A DNA stretch of 64,000 nucleotides from Dysgonomonas sp. 25 (GCF_010501075.1 NZ_QVMN01000004.1:62001-126000), one strand, 5' to 3'; positions 1 through 9,619 are shown, counted from the first letter of the stretch. A program made the numbers and translations. The notes: generated by a model from the sequence alone, not told the origin.

Positions 1-1
1 T

Positions 2-3000
2 TTGTATGCAGGAAATTCGTATTCTCAGACATCGAGAGTATCGATAAAAATGAAGAATGTTCAGTTAGATAAAATACTGACTGAAATTGAAACTCAAACC
101 GACTATTTGTTTATCTACAACAATAAGGTAGAGGCTAAACAAAAGCTCTCTGTTAATGTGGTAGATAAACCGGTAAACTCTCTTCTATCCGAATTGTTCA
201 GTAGTACAGATATCACTTACTCTATGGAAGGGAATCATATTATTCTCTCGAAAAAAGAAGTAAATGCTGCACAACAATCAAAAACGATTTCGGGGACGAT
301 TGTAGATAAAACGGGCGAACCGCTTATCGGCGTTAGTGTTGCCGTCAAAGGGACGACCAATGGAGCACAAACGGATATCGACGGTAAATTCACATTGAAT
401 GTCAATGACGGAGACATAATTGTCATTTCCTATGTTGGCTATAAATCGCAGGAATTATCGGTCGGAAACCGTACAGTATTTAATATCACTCTCGAAGAAA
501 GCAATATCGCTCTGGAAGAGGTTGTTGTAACGGCTCTGGGTATTAAAAGGTCAGAGAAAGCATTGAGTTACAATGTACAACAAATAAACTCCGACGATTT
601 GACTACCGTAAAAGATGCCAACTTCATGAACTCTCTCTCGGGAAAGGTTGCAGGGGTTAACATCAACGCATCTGCTACAGGTATCGGTGGTGCTACACGT
701 GTGGTGATGCGTGGTACAAAATCGATAACGAAAGACAATAATGCTTTCTATGTAATAGATGGTATTCCGATTATGAATACTAACAAGGGTTCATTAGAAC
801 ATAATAACGAATATAACCTTCAGCCACGTGGTGAAGCTATTGCTGATTTGAACCCGGAAGATATCGAAAGCATTACAGTGCTGACAGGTCCTTCGGCTGC
901 TGCCCTTTACGGGTCTGATGCTGCAAATGGAGCAATTGTGATTACTACTAAAAAAGGGAAAGTAGGAAAACCTCAGATTACTTACTCTAACCAAACGACT
1001 TTCTCCAAACCATTTATAATGCCGGAGTTTCAACGTACATACGGAAATAAACCGAATGCTTATGCGAGCTGGTCGGATGAGAAACTGACTACTCCTTCAA
1101 GCTTCAGTCCGAGAGATTTCTTCAATACCGGTAGCAACGTGCAAAACTCATTGAGTATGTCAGTCGGTAGCGAAAGAAGCCAGACTTATGCTTCGCTATC
1201 GGATACAAGAGCCGAAGGTATCATCCCAAATAATACATTCGAGCGTACGAATGTGACGTTGAGAAATACGACCAACTTCCTGAACGAAAAAATGACATTG
1301 GATTTCTCCTTGTCATATGTTCGTCAGAAAGATAACAATATGCTTGCACAAGGACAATATTTCAACCCGTTAGTGCCTCTTTATACTTTCCCTCGCGGAG
1401 AAGATTTCAATGCTGTAAGAACGTACGAAGATTATAACTCGACACGTGAGATTTACGAACAGCAATGGGCTTGGGGCGACCAGGGCTATAACATGCAGAA
1501 TCCATATTGGTTAGCATATCGTAACAATCAAGGGACTAAAAAGTCGAGATACATGGCAAATGTTAGTCTCCAATACGATATTCTTGATTGGTTGAATGTA
1601 AAAGGACGTGCCCGTATCGACGAATCGTCAGGAACTTTTACCCGCAAATTGAATGCGACAACAATCGAACTGTTCTCGGGAGAAGAAGGTTTCTATCGCG
1701 CTCAAAAAGAACAGGACAGACAGAGCTATGCTGACTTGATTGCGACTGTTAATAAGCGCTGGGATGATTATACATTGTTTATGAATGTCGGAACAAGTAT
1801 CATGGACTCCAAACTGAGTACATTAGGTGTTCAGGGTCCTTTGCAAGTTATCCCGAACTTCTTTACAGCGCAGAATATCGACCCTAACGGCCGTAGTGCA
1901 ATGTATATAGACGAAGGAACCCGTATTCAGACTCAATCTGTTTTTGCAAGTGTCGAAGCAGGCTGGAAAAGCATGTTATATCTGACGTTGACCGGTAGAA
2001 ATGACTGGGCATCTCCGTTAGCCAATACATCCAAAAGTTCATTCTTCTACCCATCGGTAGGTTTGTCAGGTGTAGTTAGCGAAATGGTCGATCTGCCAAG
2101 CTTCATCTCTTATATGAAAGTGCGCGGATCTTTCGCCTCGGTAGGTTCTGCTATCCCGGCTAACATCTCTTATGCAACTTATGCGTATGACCAATCTATA
2201 AATAAATGGGAAACGCAAAGTATCAAACCTGCACATAATCTGAAACCGGAAAGAACCGATTCATGGGAACTCGGATTAAGCTCGAAACTCTTTGGTGACA
2301 AAGTAAATGTAGATCTTACGTTCTACAAATCGAATACGAAAAATCAGACATTCCTTGTTCCGATTTCAGCATCTTCGAAATATAAGAGTATGTATATTCA
2401 ATCGGGAAATGTCGAAAATAAAGGATTGGAAGCTTCTGTCTCGGTGAATCAGCATCTGGGAGCGGTGGCCTGGAATACGACTTTCACGGCAAGTTATAAC
2501 AAAAATAAAGTTATAGAACTGATCGATAATTATTATGATCCTGATCTGAACCAATATATATCATTGGATACGTATAACGCAGGAGGTACAGGTTCTCTCC
2601 AGATTCGTCTTGAAAAGGGAGGAACTATGGGCGACTTGTGGACAACCAACGAATTGGAAAGAGATCAGAACGGATATATCTATGTCGATCCGGCAAATGG
2701 TTCATTGAATGTTGTAAATGAACTGAAAAAAGTCGGTTCAGTATTACCGAAATGGAATTTAGGATGGCGCAATGATTTCGACTGGAAAAACTTCAACCTT
2801 TCGTTCCTCATCACAGGACGTATCGGTGGTGTTGTAGCTTCTCCTACCCAGGCTATCTTAGATGGTTTCGGGGTGACAAAAGCGACTGCAATTGCACGAG
2901 ACAAAGGTGGTATCCCTGTCAACAACGGAACAGTAGATGCTCAGACATGGTATGAGACTATCGGTGCCGGAAAAGTTTACTCTCATTATATCTATAGCGC

Positions 3001-3235
3001 TACCAACTTCCGCTTGCAGGAACTTAGCTTGGGTTATTCGTTCCCATCGCAATGGTTCGATAACAAGTTGAACCTGAAAGCATCTGTTGTTGGACGCAAC
3101 CTGTGGATGATATATAACAAAGCTCCGTTCGACCCTGAACTTACAGCGTCGACAGGAACTTACTTCCAGGGAATAGACTATTTTATGCAACCGAGTCTGA
3201 GAACCATCGGGTTTAATATTCAGGTTAAATTTTAA
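2..3235 (+). CDS. SusC/RagA-type TonB-dependent outer-membrane receptor (5' end outside window)
   Basis: Outer-membrane TonB-dependent importer of the SusC type, expected to take up oligosaccharides captured by the SusD partner encoded next. 1077 residues are visible and the frame is open at the left edge, so the signal peptide and true start lie outside. Order: STN domain about residues 10-80, carboxypeptidase-regulatory-like beta-sandwich about 95-175, TonB-box-like VVVTALGIKR near 174-183, plug about 190-320, then a large beta-barrel ending in phenylalanine (FNIQVKF). In this family an STN domain usually couples the receptor to a FecR-type anti-sigma factor, so sigma/anti-sigma control from upstream is possible but cannot be seen. 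It is the first gene of a five-gene cluster ending at a terminator near 8386. Confidence 0.95.
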   Translation: MYAGNSYSQTSRVSIKMKNVQLDKILTEIETQTDYLFIYNNKVEAKQKLSVNVVDKPVNSLLSELFSSTDITYSMEGNHIILSKKEVNAAQQSKTISGTIVDKTGEPLIGVSVAVKGTTNGAQTDIDGKFTLNVNDGDIIVISYVGYKSQELSVGNRTVFNITLEESNIALEEVVVTALGIKRSEKALSYNVQQINSDDLTTVKDANFMNSLSGKVAGVNINASATGIGGATRVVMRGTKSITKDNNAFYVIDGIPIMNTNKGSLEHNNEYNLQPRGEAIADLNPEDIESITVLTGPSAAALYGSDAANGAIVITTKKGKVGKPQITYSNQTTFSKPFIMPEFQRTYGNKPNAYASWSDEKLTTPSSFSPRDFFNTGSNVQNSLSMSVGSERSQTYASLSDTRAEGIIPNNTFERTNVTLRNTTNFLNEKMTLDFSLSYVRQKDNNMLAQGQYFNPLVPLYTFPRGEDFNAVRTYEDYNSTREIYEQQWAWGDQGYNMQNPYWLAYRNNQGTKKSRYMANVSLQYDILDWLNVKGRARIDESSGTFTRKLNATTIELFSGEEGFYRAQKEQDRQSYADLIATVNKRWDDYTLFMNVGTSIMDSKLSTLGVQGPLQVIPNFFTAQNIDPNGRSAMYIDEGTRIQTQSVFASVEAGWKSMLYLTLTGRNDWASPLANTSKSSFFYPSVGLSGVVSEMVDLPSFISYMKVRGSFASVGSAIPANISYATYAYDQSINKWETQSIKPAHNLKPERTDSWELGLSSKLFGDKVNVDLTFYKSNTKNQTFLVPISASSKYKSMYIQSGNVENKGLEASVSVNQHLGAVAWNTTFTASYNKNKVIELIDNYYDPDLNQYISLDTYNAGGTGSLQIRLEKGGTMGDLWTTNELERDQNGYIYVDPANGSLNVVNELKKVGSVLPKWNLGWRNDFDWKNFNLSFLITGRIGGVVASPTQAILDGFGVTKATAIARDKGGIPVNNGTVDAQTWYETIGAGKVYSHYIYSATNFRLQELSLGYSFPSQWFDNKLNLKASVVGRNLWMIYNKAPFDPELTASTGTYFQGIDYFMQPSLRTIGFNIQVKF

Positions 3236-3255
3236 AACATAAACTTAAGATTATT

Positions 3256-4851
3256 ATGAAAAATATATTATCGCTTACTGGAGTCAGAGTATCGCTAATG
3301 GCGCTTGTTCTGCTATGTACAGCTTCATGTACGGATAACTTTGGAGACTATAATAAGCGTGGAGATCAACCGACTGCAGAAGAAATGACAAGGCCTGTGC
3401 TGTTGAATTCGATGATACAACAGATGCAGAATTATGTGATACCCGTTCAGGAGAATGCTTATCAAATGAGTGAAAATCTGATCGGACATATTTATGGACG
3501 CTATTTTGCCACTACAAACGGAGGATGGTCTACGACTTTCTCTTTTTTCAATGCCGGTGATGGTTGGATAAACTCGCCGTATAACGATGTTTTCCCAAAA
3601 ACATATGAAGCATGGGGAAAAGTAAAAGAACTCACAGAGGCTGAAGGGGTTTATTATTCTTGGGCACAGATATTGCGAATTGCTGCTATGCACCGGATGA
3701 CCGATATGTATGGGCCGATACCTTATTCTAAGCTGAGTGAAGGAACCGGAGGTATTGCTGCTGCATACGATAGCCAGGATATTGTATACAAGCAAATGAT
3801 TGATGATTTGGATGCTGCAATTGATGAGATAACACTCTACGTAGCGGCTAACCCATCGGATAGAAGTATGTACAAAGCCGACCTCGTATATGGCGGAGAC
3901 TTCAGCAAATGGCTCAAATTTGCTCGTTCGCTTAAATTCCGTATCCTGATGCGTATGGTGTATGCCGACGAGGCGTATGCAAAGGCAGGTATCAGAGAGT
4001 TAATGGATAACGAATCACTCTTGATGGACTCGAATGGCGATAATGCCAATATTACAGTTAACCGGAATCCATTGAATGTTATGTGGGATTCTTATTCGGA
4101 TTGTCGTGTAGCTGCAGATATTGTTACTTACATGGAAGGTTACAGCGATCCTCGTATGTCGGCTTATTTTGCTCATGGCGAGGCTACTTTCTCAAATGGA
4201 AAATACAATGGACTTCGGGTAGGTATTCTGCTCGACAAGAACTGGTCTTTGAAATATTCGACACCGAACGAGCCGGAATCGAAGAAAACAGTTCTTTGGA
4301 TGCCTGCATCGGAAATCGCATTCCTGAAAGCCGAAGCTAAACTCAGATGGAGCGATCTTCCCGGCGGAACTGCCGAAGACTATTACCGCGAAGCAGTACG
4401 CCTCTCTTTCGAGCAGCATGCGGCATCGGGTTATGATACTTACATCGAAAATGATACGAAAACTCAGGCAGCTTATGTCGACCCGAATCTGACTCCGAAT
4501 AACAGTACTGCGGCGTTGAGTACTATCACAATCAAATGGGAAAGTACAGATACTGACGAGCAAAACTTAGAAAGAATCATTACGCAGAAATGGATTGCAC
4601 TTTATCCGCTCGGAACAGAAGCATGGAGCGAACACCGTCGTACGGGTTATCCTCGTTTCTTCTCCGTGCCGAGAGTTCAGAACACAGATGCGTCATTGGC
4701 TACACGTCTGGCATCGCGCATTCCGTTCCCTCCTGACGAAAGATTGAATAATACGGCGAACTATAATGGTGCTGTCTCATTACTCGGAGGAGCTGATAAC
4801 TATAGTACCAGACTCTGGTGGGATAAAAAAGTTGGAAAACCGAACTGGTAA
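3256..4851 (+). CDS. SusD/RagB-like nutrient-binding lipoprotein
   Basis: Surface glycan-binding lipoprotein that would form the lid of the SusC barrel encoded 20 bp upstream. 531 residues. A lipoprotein signal ends in CTASC with the lipidated cysteine at 25. The body is alpha-helical and TPR-like, with SusD-family features: the early segment DNFGDYNKRGDQ, the YGPIPYS stretch about 155-160, and a C-terminal part rich in ALYPLGTEAWSEHRRTGYP, as in the SusD-like_2 subfamily. Length is normal. The ligand cannot be read from the sequence; the GH18 enzyme next door suggests an N-glycan or other GlcNAc-containing substrate. Confidence 0.93.
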   Translation: MKNILSLTGVRVSLMALVLLCTASCTDNFGDYNKRGDQPTAEEMTRPVLLNSMIQQMQNYVIPVQENAYQMSENLIGHIYGRYFATTNGGWSTTFSFFNAGDGWINSPYNDVFPKTYEAWGKVKELTEAEGVYYSWAQILRIAAMHRMTDMYGPIPYSKLSEGTGGIAAAYDSQDIVYKQMIDDLDAAIDEITLYVAANPSDRSMYKADLVYGGDFSKWLKFARSLKFRILMRMVYADEAYAKAGIRELMDNESLLMDSNGDNANITVNRNPLNVMWDSYSDCRVAADIVTYMEGYSDPRMSAYFAHGEATFSNGKYNGLRVGILLDKNWSLKYSTPNEPESKKTVLWMPASEIAFLKAEAKLRWSDLPGGTAEDYYREAVRLSFEQHAASGYDTYIENDTKTQAAYVDPNLTPNNSTAALSTITIKWESTDTDEQNLERIITQKWIALYPLGTEAWSEHRRTGYPRFFSVPRVQNTDASLATRLASRIPFPPDERLNNTANYNGAVSLLGGADNYSTRLWWDKKVGKPNW

Positions 4852-4897
4852 ATTCAAATAATTTGGTTTTATACACAAATCATAAAAACTGAAAACG

Positions 4898-5977
4898 ATG
4901 AAAAAAATATTATTATACATCACAACCTTGTTGCTATTTGCCGGTATCGGTACTGCATGTAGCGACTGGACGGAAACTGAGGAAAAGGATTTCCTTTCGA
5001 CTGAACAAACCGACGAATATTATGCCGACCTGAGAGCCTGGAAGGCTACTTACCGCGACAGACAAGTCAGCTTCGGATGGTTTGGTAACTGGACAGGTGT
5101 AGGAGCCAGTTTGCAGAACTGTATGGCAGGATTGCCCGACAGTATCGATGTGATCTCTCTGTGGGGGCCATGGCATCCATACACTTTCAATGAGAAAAAG
5201 AGAGCCGATTTTGAATATGTGCGCAAAGTAAAAGGTGTGAAAGTGATGGCTTGTTCTTTTACGATGAATGTGGGAGATAACCTGACACCCGAAGGTGTAG
5301 ACAAAAATGAATTCTGGGGATGGGATGCAACTGATCCGGTGAAACAGGAAGCTGCTATCCGGAAATATGCAAGAGCATTTGCCGATAGTGTAAATGCCGC
5401 CGGTTTTGACGGATTCGATATCGACCACGAGCCATATCACGGAGGAGCAGGTAATCTGGCCAGCTACGAAGACCGTATGCATATCTTTATCGATGAGTTA
5501 GGAAAATACTTTGGTCCTAAATCAGGAACAGGAAAACTGTTGGCTATCGATGGCGAACCTCACTCTATTGCACCTGAATCGGGTCCTTACTTTGACTACT
5601 TTATCGAGCAAACTTATGGTAACTTGGGAGGTAGCAATAGCGATACCAGCCTCGACCAGAACAGAATAAAAAAGCCGATAGAAAAATTTGCAGCTTATAT
5701 GACTCCTGAGGAGGTAGCCGCAAAATATATTTGTACCGAGAATTTCGAGAGTTTTGCAATGGCAGGCGGAGTTGGCTATACGACACGTGATGGCGAAAGT
5801 GTGCAATCGTTGAAGGGTTTTGCGATGTGGGAACCTATCTATAACGGAAAATTACTGCGCAAAGGTGGTTGTGGTACATATCATATGGAATATGAGTATA
5901 AAGTAGCCAAAAAATCGGGATTTTATCCGTATATGCGCGAAGCTATTCAAATAATGAATTCTGCCCAGAAAAAATAA
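4898..5977 (+). CDS. GH18 endo-beta-N-acetylglucosaminidase-like lipoprotein
   Basis: Predicted glycoside hydrolase family 18 enzyme of the endo-beta-N-acetylglucosaminidase (EndoF/EndoH-like) group, which cuts the chitobiose core of N-glycans. 359 residues. The lipobox GTAC puts the lipidated cysteine at 21, so the enzyme is probably anchored at the cell surface. The GH18 signature DGFDIDHE spans residues 171-178, making Glu178 the likely acid/base and Asp176 the substrate-assistance residue. A later QTYGN segment fits the GH18 barrel. The SusC/SusD and two carbohydrate-binding lipoproteins around it support a surface glycan-release role. A non-catalytic or different GlcNAc-glycan specificity is possible, but all signature residues are present. 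Confidence 0.88.
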   Translation: MKKILLYITTLLLFAGIGTACSDWTETEEKDFLSTEQTDEYYADLRAWKATYRDRQVSFGWFGNWTGVGASLQNCMAGLPDSIDVISLWGPWHPYTFNEKKRADFEYVRKVKGVKVMACSFTMNVGDNLTPEGVDKNEFWGWDATDPVKQEAAIRKYARAFADSVNAAGFDGFDIDHEPYHGGAGNLASYEDRMHIFIDELGKYFGPKSGTGKLLAIDGEPHSIAPESGPYFDYFIEQTYGNLGGSNSDTSLDQNRIKKPIEKFAAYMTPEEVAAKYICTENFESFAMAGGVGYTTRDGESVQSLKGFAMWEPIYNGKLLRKGGCGTYHMEYEYKVAKKSGFYPYMREAIQIMNSAQKK

Positions 5978-6002
5978 ACATAAACTCTAATAAAATTCAA
6001 CT

Positions 6003-7181
6003 ATGAAAACAAAAGTAAAGAATATATGTCTGTTAGGAATAGCCTTCCTTATGCTTCATCTTGGATTTTCGAGCTGTGATGATGCTAATGATGATGTGGT
6101 GAGAGATGTTGTATACTTAGCCAATGCCCGCAATATAGACAAATCGGAACAGTTGACTGTTGATGTCGGCGGAAGAACCGTTTCGGTTGCCGTCAGAACG
6201 GATAGACCAGTGAAAAGCGACTTGGATGTAACGCTGGATATTAACGAAGATTACCTGACAGAATACAACAAAAGAAATGGTACAGGTTATCTGCTTCTGC
6301 CGGAAACTTATTATACTTTTTCGGATACTCACGCTAATATAGAGGCCGGTAGAGAGTCTGCTGCACCTACTAATATTCATTTGGAGCCATTGAGCGACGA
6401 AATGAATAAGTCGGGTATGACTTATGCCCTTCCGGTAGGCATCTCGTCCGCTGATGGATATGCTATCCTCGAGTCGGCATCGAACTATATTTTTGCTATT
6501 ATGCCGATACCAATGGCCGACGTGCCGATGTTCCAACGTGGAAACACAATGATATTAGCCATGCAAAACGATCTTGTTGTAAACCGGTATACGGTTGAAA
6601 TGTTGTTTAAAATCAGCCAGTTAGGAGAAGGTGTGGGACAGATGAACAACCAGATCATATTCACCGCAGGTGGAGGTCAGAAGATCTTTATGCGATTTGG
6701 CGATACCGGCCTTCCGGGAACAACGCTCAATGCCGTGACTATGGGCTCACGCTTGAATAGTAAAACGCAATTCAAAGCAGATAAATGGTATCATGTTGCA
6801 CTTACAAACGACGGTACGAACGTAATTCTCTATGTGAATGGTGTAGAAGATGCACGTATGTCTTCGCCCGGAACAACAATTACAATGTTAAAAGGTGATT
6901 TCCATTTCTGTGGAGAAAAAGCTAATGATGGTTATATGAGATCTAAGATGTGGGGTAGCCAGTTGAGAATCTGGACAGTTGCCCGTACGGCCGATCAAAT
7001 CAGAAACAGCATGTACGGAGTAGATCCTGAAACTCCGGGACTCGAAGCCTATTGGAAAATGAATGAAGGTGCAGGCAATACATTTGCAGATGCTACAGGC
7101 CACGGCCATAATGCTTATGGCGAGGAAGCCAGTGTAGCTACGCAATGGTTCTTAAACGAGAGAGTAGAGGTTGGGAGATAA
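6003..7181 (+). CDS. DUF1735 and LamG-domain lipoprotein, probable surface glycan-binding protein
   Basis: 392-residue lipoprotein (lipobox FSSC, cysteine 25). The N-terminal half, about residues 35-165, resembles the DUF1735/BT_3987-like beta-sandwich found beside GH18 enzymes: note the VYLANARNI start, the repeated beta pattern and the LPVGISSADGYAILE segment. The C-terminal half, about 180-385, is a concanavalin/LamG-like fold (YTVEMLFKIS, WYHVALTNDGTNVILYVNG, LRIWTVARTADQIRN, LEAYWKMNEG). No catalytic residues are recognisable. The likely role is holding glycoprotein glycans near the endoglycosidase encoded 25 bp upstream. Recognition of both domains is by pattern, not by a search. Confidence 0.82.
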   Translation: MKTKVKNICLLGIAFLMLHLGFSSCDDANDDVVRDVVYLANARNIDKSEQLTVDVGGRTVSVAVRTDRPVKSDLDVTLDINEDYLTEYNKRNGTGYLLLPETYYTFSDTHANIEAGRESAAPTNIHLEPLSDEMNKSGMTYALPVGISSADGYAILESASNYIFAIMPIPMADVPMFQRGNTMILAMQNDLVVNRYTVEMLFKISQLGEGVGQMNNQIIFTAGGGQKIFMRFGDTGLPGTTLNAVTMGSRLNSKTQFKADKWYHVALTNDGTNVILYVNGVEDARMSSPGTTITMLKGDFHFCGEKANDGYMRSKMWGSQLRIWTVARTADQIRNSMYGVDPETPGLEAYWKMNEGAGNTFADATGHGHNAYGEEASVATQWFLNERVEVGR

Positions 7182-7194
7182 GAGAGGTTGAGGT

Positions 7195-7228
7195 ATGTAG
7201 CTCTGCGAGTTTGTATGTGGGGCTACAT
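7195..7228. repeat. small hairpin in spacer between two lipoprotein genes
   Basis: The 88-bp spacer holds the inverted pair ATGTAGC (7195-7201) and GCTACAT (7222-7228) with a 20-base loop. There is no T-tract, so it is not an obvious terminator. It may stabilise or process the polycistronic message. Confidence 0.4.
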
Positions 7229-7269
7229 CCTTTTACAAGGTTAATTCAAAATAATATAATAAAAAGATT

Positions 7270-8325
7270 ATGAAAAAGATAAATATACTCCTTTTATTGT
7301 CAGTGCTTATATTGGCCTTCTCAGCCTGTTCTGACGATGACGATTCGAAGGATGTGAAAGATATAGAAATTTTGGGCACTGATAATGACACGATCTTCCT
7401 GATGCGTTACGATCAACATCAGCTCGAAATAAAAACAGATCCTAAAAATGCTGATGTGACTTATGTGTCGAACAATGCCAAAGTCTTTACCGTTAGCCCT
7501 ACGGGGATGATTGAGGCCATGGATGGTGGTTTTGGACACCTGATAGTTGTCGCACCTAATGGAGAGTCGTGGACACAGACCAAATGTGTTGTTCATGTAA
7601 CAGCTTTGGTGGATTCTATTTCATTGGTTCCGGGAAATAAATATACTTTTATAGACGCAGGAAATACTTTCGATGCCGGAACGGTGTATAGTGGATTGCC
7701 TAAGACTGCCGCTAACCGTACACTCAGATACGAGATAGAAGATCCTGCTATTGCCAGTGTTGATGCGAACGGAATCGTTACTCCTTTGACGACTGGTATC
7801 ACCAAACTGAAAGCTATATCTACGGATGGTGATAATATCGAATCTGAATTTATCTGGATTTACTCGAAATATCCAAGGCCTGCACTCAATACGACAGGAT
7901 GGACCGTTACGGCTTCTTCTATCTATTCGTTAAGCTATTACAATTGTACTAATTTGATAGATGGATTAGCCGGAAGTTCTAACGCATGGATGTCAGGAAC
8001 AGCCGGGCTGCCACATTGGATATTGATAGATATGAAGTCTGTACAACAATTCGACAAAATATTGATACAGAATTCGGTCTTCAAATATCTGAAAACGATG
8101 AAAATATATGTCAGCACAAAAGATGAGAATGGCGTGACGCATGATGATGGTTCGTTCGTACAGATTGACCAAAAACTCTTCCTGGCAAATTATGATTCGC
8201 AAGCGTCGGATTATTTGCCTGAAGTACATTCGGCTCGCTATGTTAAGCTCGTTATGCCGGATACATATGCATCTTACGCCGGAATGGTAGGATTTGATGA
8301 AATAACCTTCTACAAGGTTCCATAA
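7270..8325 (+). CDS. Lipoprotein with Big2 (Ig-like) domains and a C-terminal F5/8C discoidin domain
   Basis: 351-residue lipoprotein (lipobox FSAC, cysteine 20, followed by an acidic SDDDDSKD spacer typical of surface-exported Bacteroidota lipoproteins). Residues about 30-115 and 115-200 read as bacterial Ig-like (Big2) repeats with the typical ASVDANGIVTPLTTGITKLKA pattern. Residues about 210-350 resemble an F5/8 type C carbohydrate-binding domain (NLIDGLAGSSNAWMSG, HWILIDMKSVQQFDKILIQN, SARYVKLVMPD). It is the last gene of the SusC/SusD cluster and probably a second surface glycan-binding protein. A rho-independent terminator follows at 8361. Confidence 0.82.
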   Translation: MKKINILLLLSVLILAFSACSDDDDSKDVKDIEILGTDNDTIFLMRYDQHQLEIKTDPKNADVTYVSNNAKVFTVSPTGMIEAMDGGFGHLIVVAPNGESWTQTKCVVHVTALVDSISLVPGNKYTFIDAGNTFDAGTVYSGLPKTAANRTLRYEIEDPAIASVDANGIVTPLTTGITKLKAISTDGDNIESEFIWIYSKYPRPALNTTGWTVTASSIYSLSYYNCTNLIDGLAGSSNAWMSGTAGLPHWILIDMKSVQQFDKILIQNSVFKYLKTMKIYVSTKDENGVTHDDGSFVQIDQKLFLANYDSQASDYLPEVHSARYVKLVMPDTYASYAGMVGFDEITFYKVP

Positions 8326-8360
8326 ACTAATTATTTGTATCGCAAATAGTTTTAAGGAGG

Positions 8361-8386
8361 CCGAACCCCGTCAGGGTTCGGTTTTT
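8361..8386 (+). terminator. Rho-independent terminator of the glycan-utilisation cluster
   Basis: Perfect 8-bp stem CCGAACCC/GGGTTCGG (8361-8368 and 8374-8381) with a 5-base loop, followed by TTTTT. It separates the SusC/SusD cluster from the phosphate block. Confidence 0.9.
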
Positions 8387-8413
8387 CTTGTTATATATAG
8401 CTTCCGGGAAAAT

Positions 8414-8442
8414 ATTAACAGGATATTAACCGTTCTTTAGTA
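8414..8442. promoter_or_regulatory. Candidate Pho box upstream of the porin gene
   Basis: Direct repeats ATTAACA (8414-8420) and ATTAACC (8425-8431) lie exactly 11 bp apart, with a weaker third copy TTTAGTA at 8436-8442. Known PhoB boxes consist of 7-bp half-sites at 11-bp spacing that replace the -35 element. Here the second repeat ends 19 bp before the -7 box at 8451, the right place for an activator. The same pattern occurs before pstS and before the Pit operon. Confidence 0.55.
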
Positions 8443-8450
8443 GGATTGTA

Positions 8451-8458
8451 TATTTTTG
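8451..8458 (+). promoter_or_regulatory. Bacteroidota -7 promoter element of the porin gene
   Basis: TATTTTTG matches the consensus TAnnTTTG and lies 38 bp before the chosen ATG. No good -33 TTTG is present; the Pho-box-like repeats occupy that place. Confidence 0.65.
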
Positions 8459-8462
8459 CGTC

Positions 8463-8487
8463 TACTTTTGTCCCGAAACAAAAGAAG
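8463..8487. repeat. REP-like hairpin in the porin leader
   Basis: Inverted pair CTTTTGT (8465-8471) and ACAAAAG (8478-8484) around CCCGAA. A related arrangement (TACTTTT, CCCGAA, AACAAAA) occurs at 49234-49258, so it looks like one copy of a dispersed short repeat placed in the 5' untranslated region. Confidence 0.45.
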
Positions 8488-8496
8488 AAAGAGACT

Positions 8497-9531
8497 ATGA
8501 AGAATTGGAGATTTATTTTTTTTACCCTGTTACTCGTTTGTGCATCAGGTGTATATGCGCAGAAAGATACCGTTGCATTCAAACCGTCGGGCAAAATCAT
8601 AGCCCGTGCATTTATCGACTATAGCACTGGTTTGAGCAGCAATACGAACGAAGATACCGGTTTCGACATCACGCGTGCCTTTCTGGGCTATAATTATAAA
8701 TTTACGCCTACACTCGAGGCGCAGGTGATTATAGACGGAGCATCGGGGAAAGACGAAAAAGGAAATTACGAGGTTTATCTCCGCAATGCTTATGTCAGGT
8801 GGAGAGATTATGGCTTCGATGTGAGTGTGGGCGAGATCGGCATGCTGGCATTTAATGTGCAGGAGAAATATTGGTATCACCGCTATGTATTGAAATCTTT
8901 CCAAGACCAGAATAAGATGCACCACAGCGTAGATGTCGGTGTTACGGCAGCCTACCAGTTTGCACCCTCACTCTCGGCAGATGTCACCATTGCCAACGGA
9001 GAGGGATATAAAAAGGTGAAGAAGAATGAGAGTACCCGTTATGCCTTAGGATTGACTTATAAGCCTGTCAAAAATATGGTATTACGTGCATACGGAGACA
9101 TCTATACCAAGAAAGACACGCTGATGCGCGACGATTTGCCTGCAGGTGTATTGGATGCAACTTATAAAAATCAATATTCCATGGCCTTATTTGCCGGATA
9201 TATGGACGAGCGTGTCTCGGGAGGAGTGGAATATAGCCGTGTTTTCAACAAAGGATTTATCGACAAGAAATCATATTATGGTTATTCGGCATACGCTTCG
9301 GTCAAAATTGCGCCCAAGTGGCGTGTGTATGCCCGTTATGATAATATGGATTCCAAATCTCCGTCCAATTTCACCGACCCGTGGAATAGCAACGACGGAC
9401 AGCTAATGATTAGCGGTATCGAATTTCAGCCGGTCAAGCAATTGAAAATATCTCCCAATATCCGCAATATCAATCCCGACCGGAACAAATCGGAACAGTA
9501 TTTGTTTATTAATTTAGAGTTTAATCTCTGA
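8497..9531 (+). CDS. Outer-membrane beta-barrel porin, probably phosphate-related
   Basis: 344-residue predicted outer-membrane porin with a signal peptide ending in GVYAQ. The body alternates short amphipathic beta-strands with aromatic girdle residues and ends in a typical barrel strand (FINLEFNL). It recalls phosphate-selective O/P-type porins. The ATG at 8497 is chosen because an earlier in-frame TTG at 8446 would put the -7 promoter box inside the gene. It sits 175 bp before pstS on the same strand and has its own Pho-box-like repeats, which is why phosphate or another anion is inferred as cargo. The sequence itself does not show selectivity. Confidence 0.8.
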   Translation: MKNWRFIFFTLLLVCASGVYAQKDTVAFKPSGKIIARAFIDYSTGLSSNTNEDTGFDITRAFLGYNYKFTPTLEAQVIIDGASGKDEKGNYEVYLRNAYVRWRDYGFDVSVGEIGMLAFNVQEKYWYHRYVLKSFQDQNKMHHSVDVGVTAAYQFAPSLSADVTIANGEGYKKVKKNESTRYALGLTYKPVKNMVLRAYGDIYTKKDTLMRDDLPAGVLDATYKNQYSMALFAGYMDERVSGGVEYSRVFNKGFIDKKSYYGYSAYASVKIAPKWRVYARYDNMDSKSPSNFTDPWNSNDGQLMISGIEFQPVKQLKISPNIRNINPDRNKSEQYLFINLEFNL

Positions 9532-9545
9532 TATTAATAGACAAT

Positions 9546-9610
9546 AGTAGACGAGTTGACAAGTAAACATTCTTTACTTGTTTACTAATATACCCGTTAA
9601 GCTGTCTACT
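9546..9610. repeat. Two facing arrays of degenerate 8-bp repeats
   Basis: Left arm 9546-9569 is three tandem octamers of the form AGTnnACR (for example AGTAGACG and AGTTGACA). The right arm 9579-9610 is four octamers of the same family read on the opposite strand (first and last: TGTTTACT and TGTCTACT). The arms could pair into an imperfect hairpin. Related octamer arrays lie at 11591-11640 and 37293-37357. No coding potential is seen. Confidence 0.6.
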
Positions 9611-9619
9611 GTTTTCAGA

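Noticed and set aside
8446-8496. Earlier TTG start for the porin
   Set aside because: It would place the -7 promoter box inside the coding sequence and add a segment before the signal peptide.
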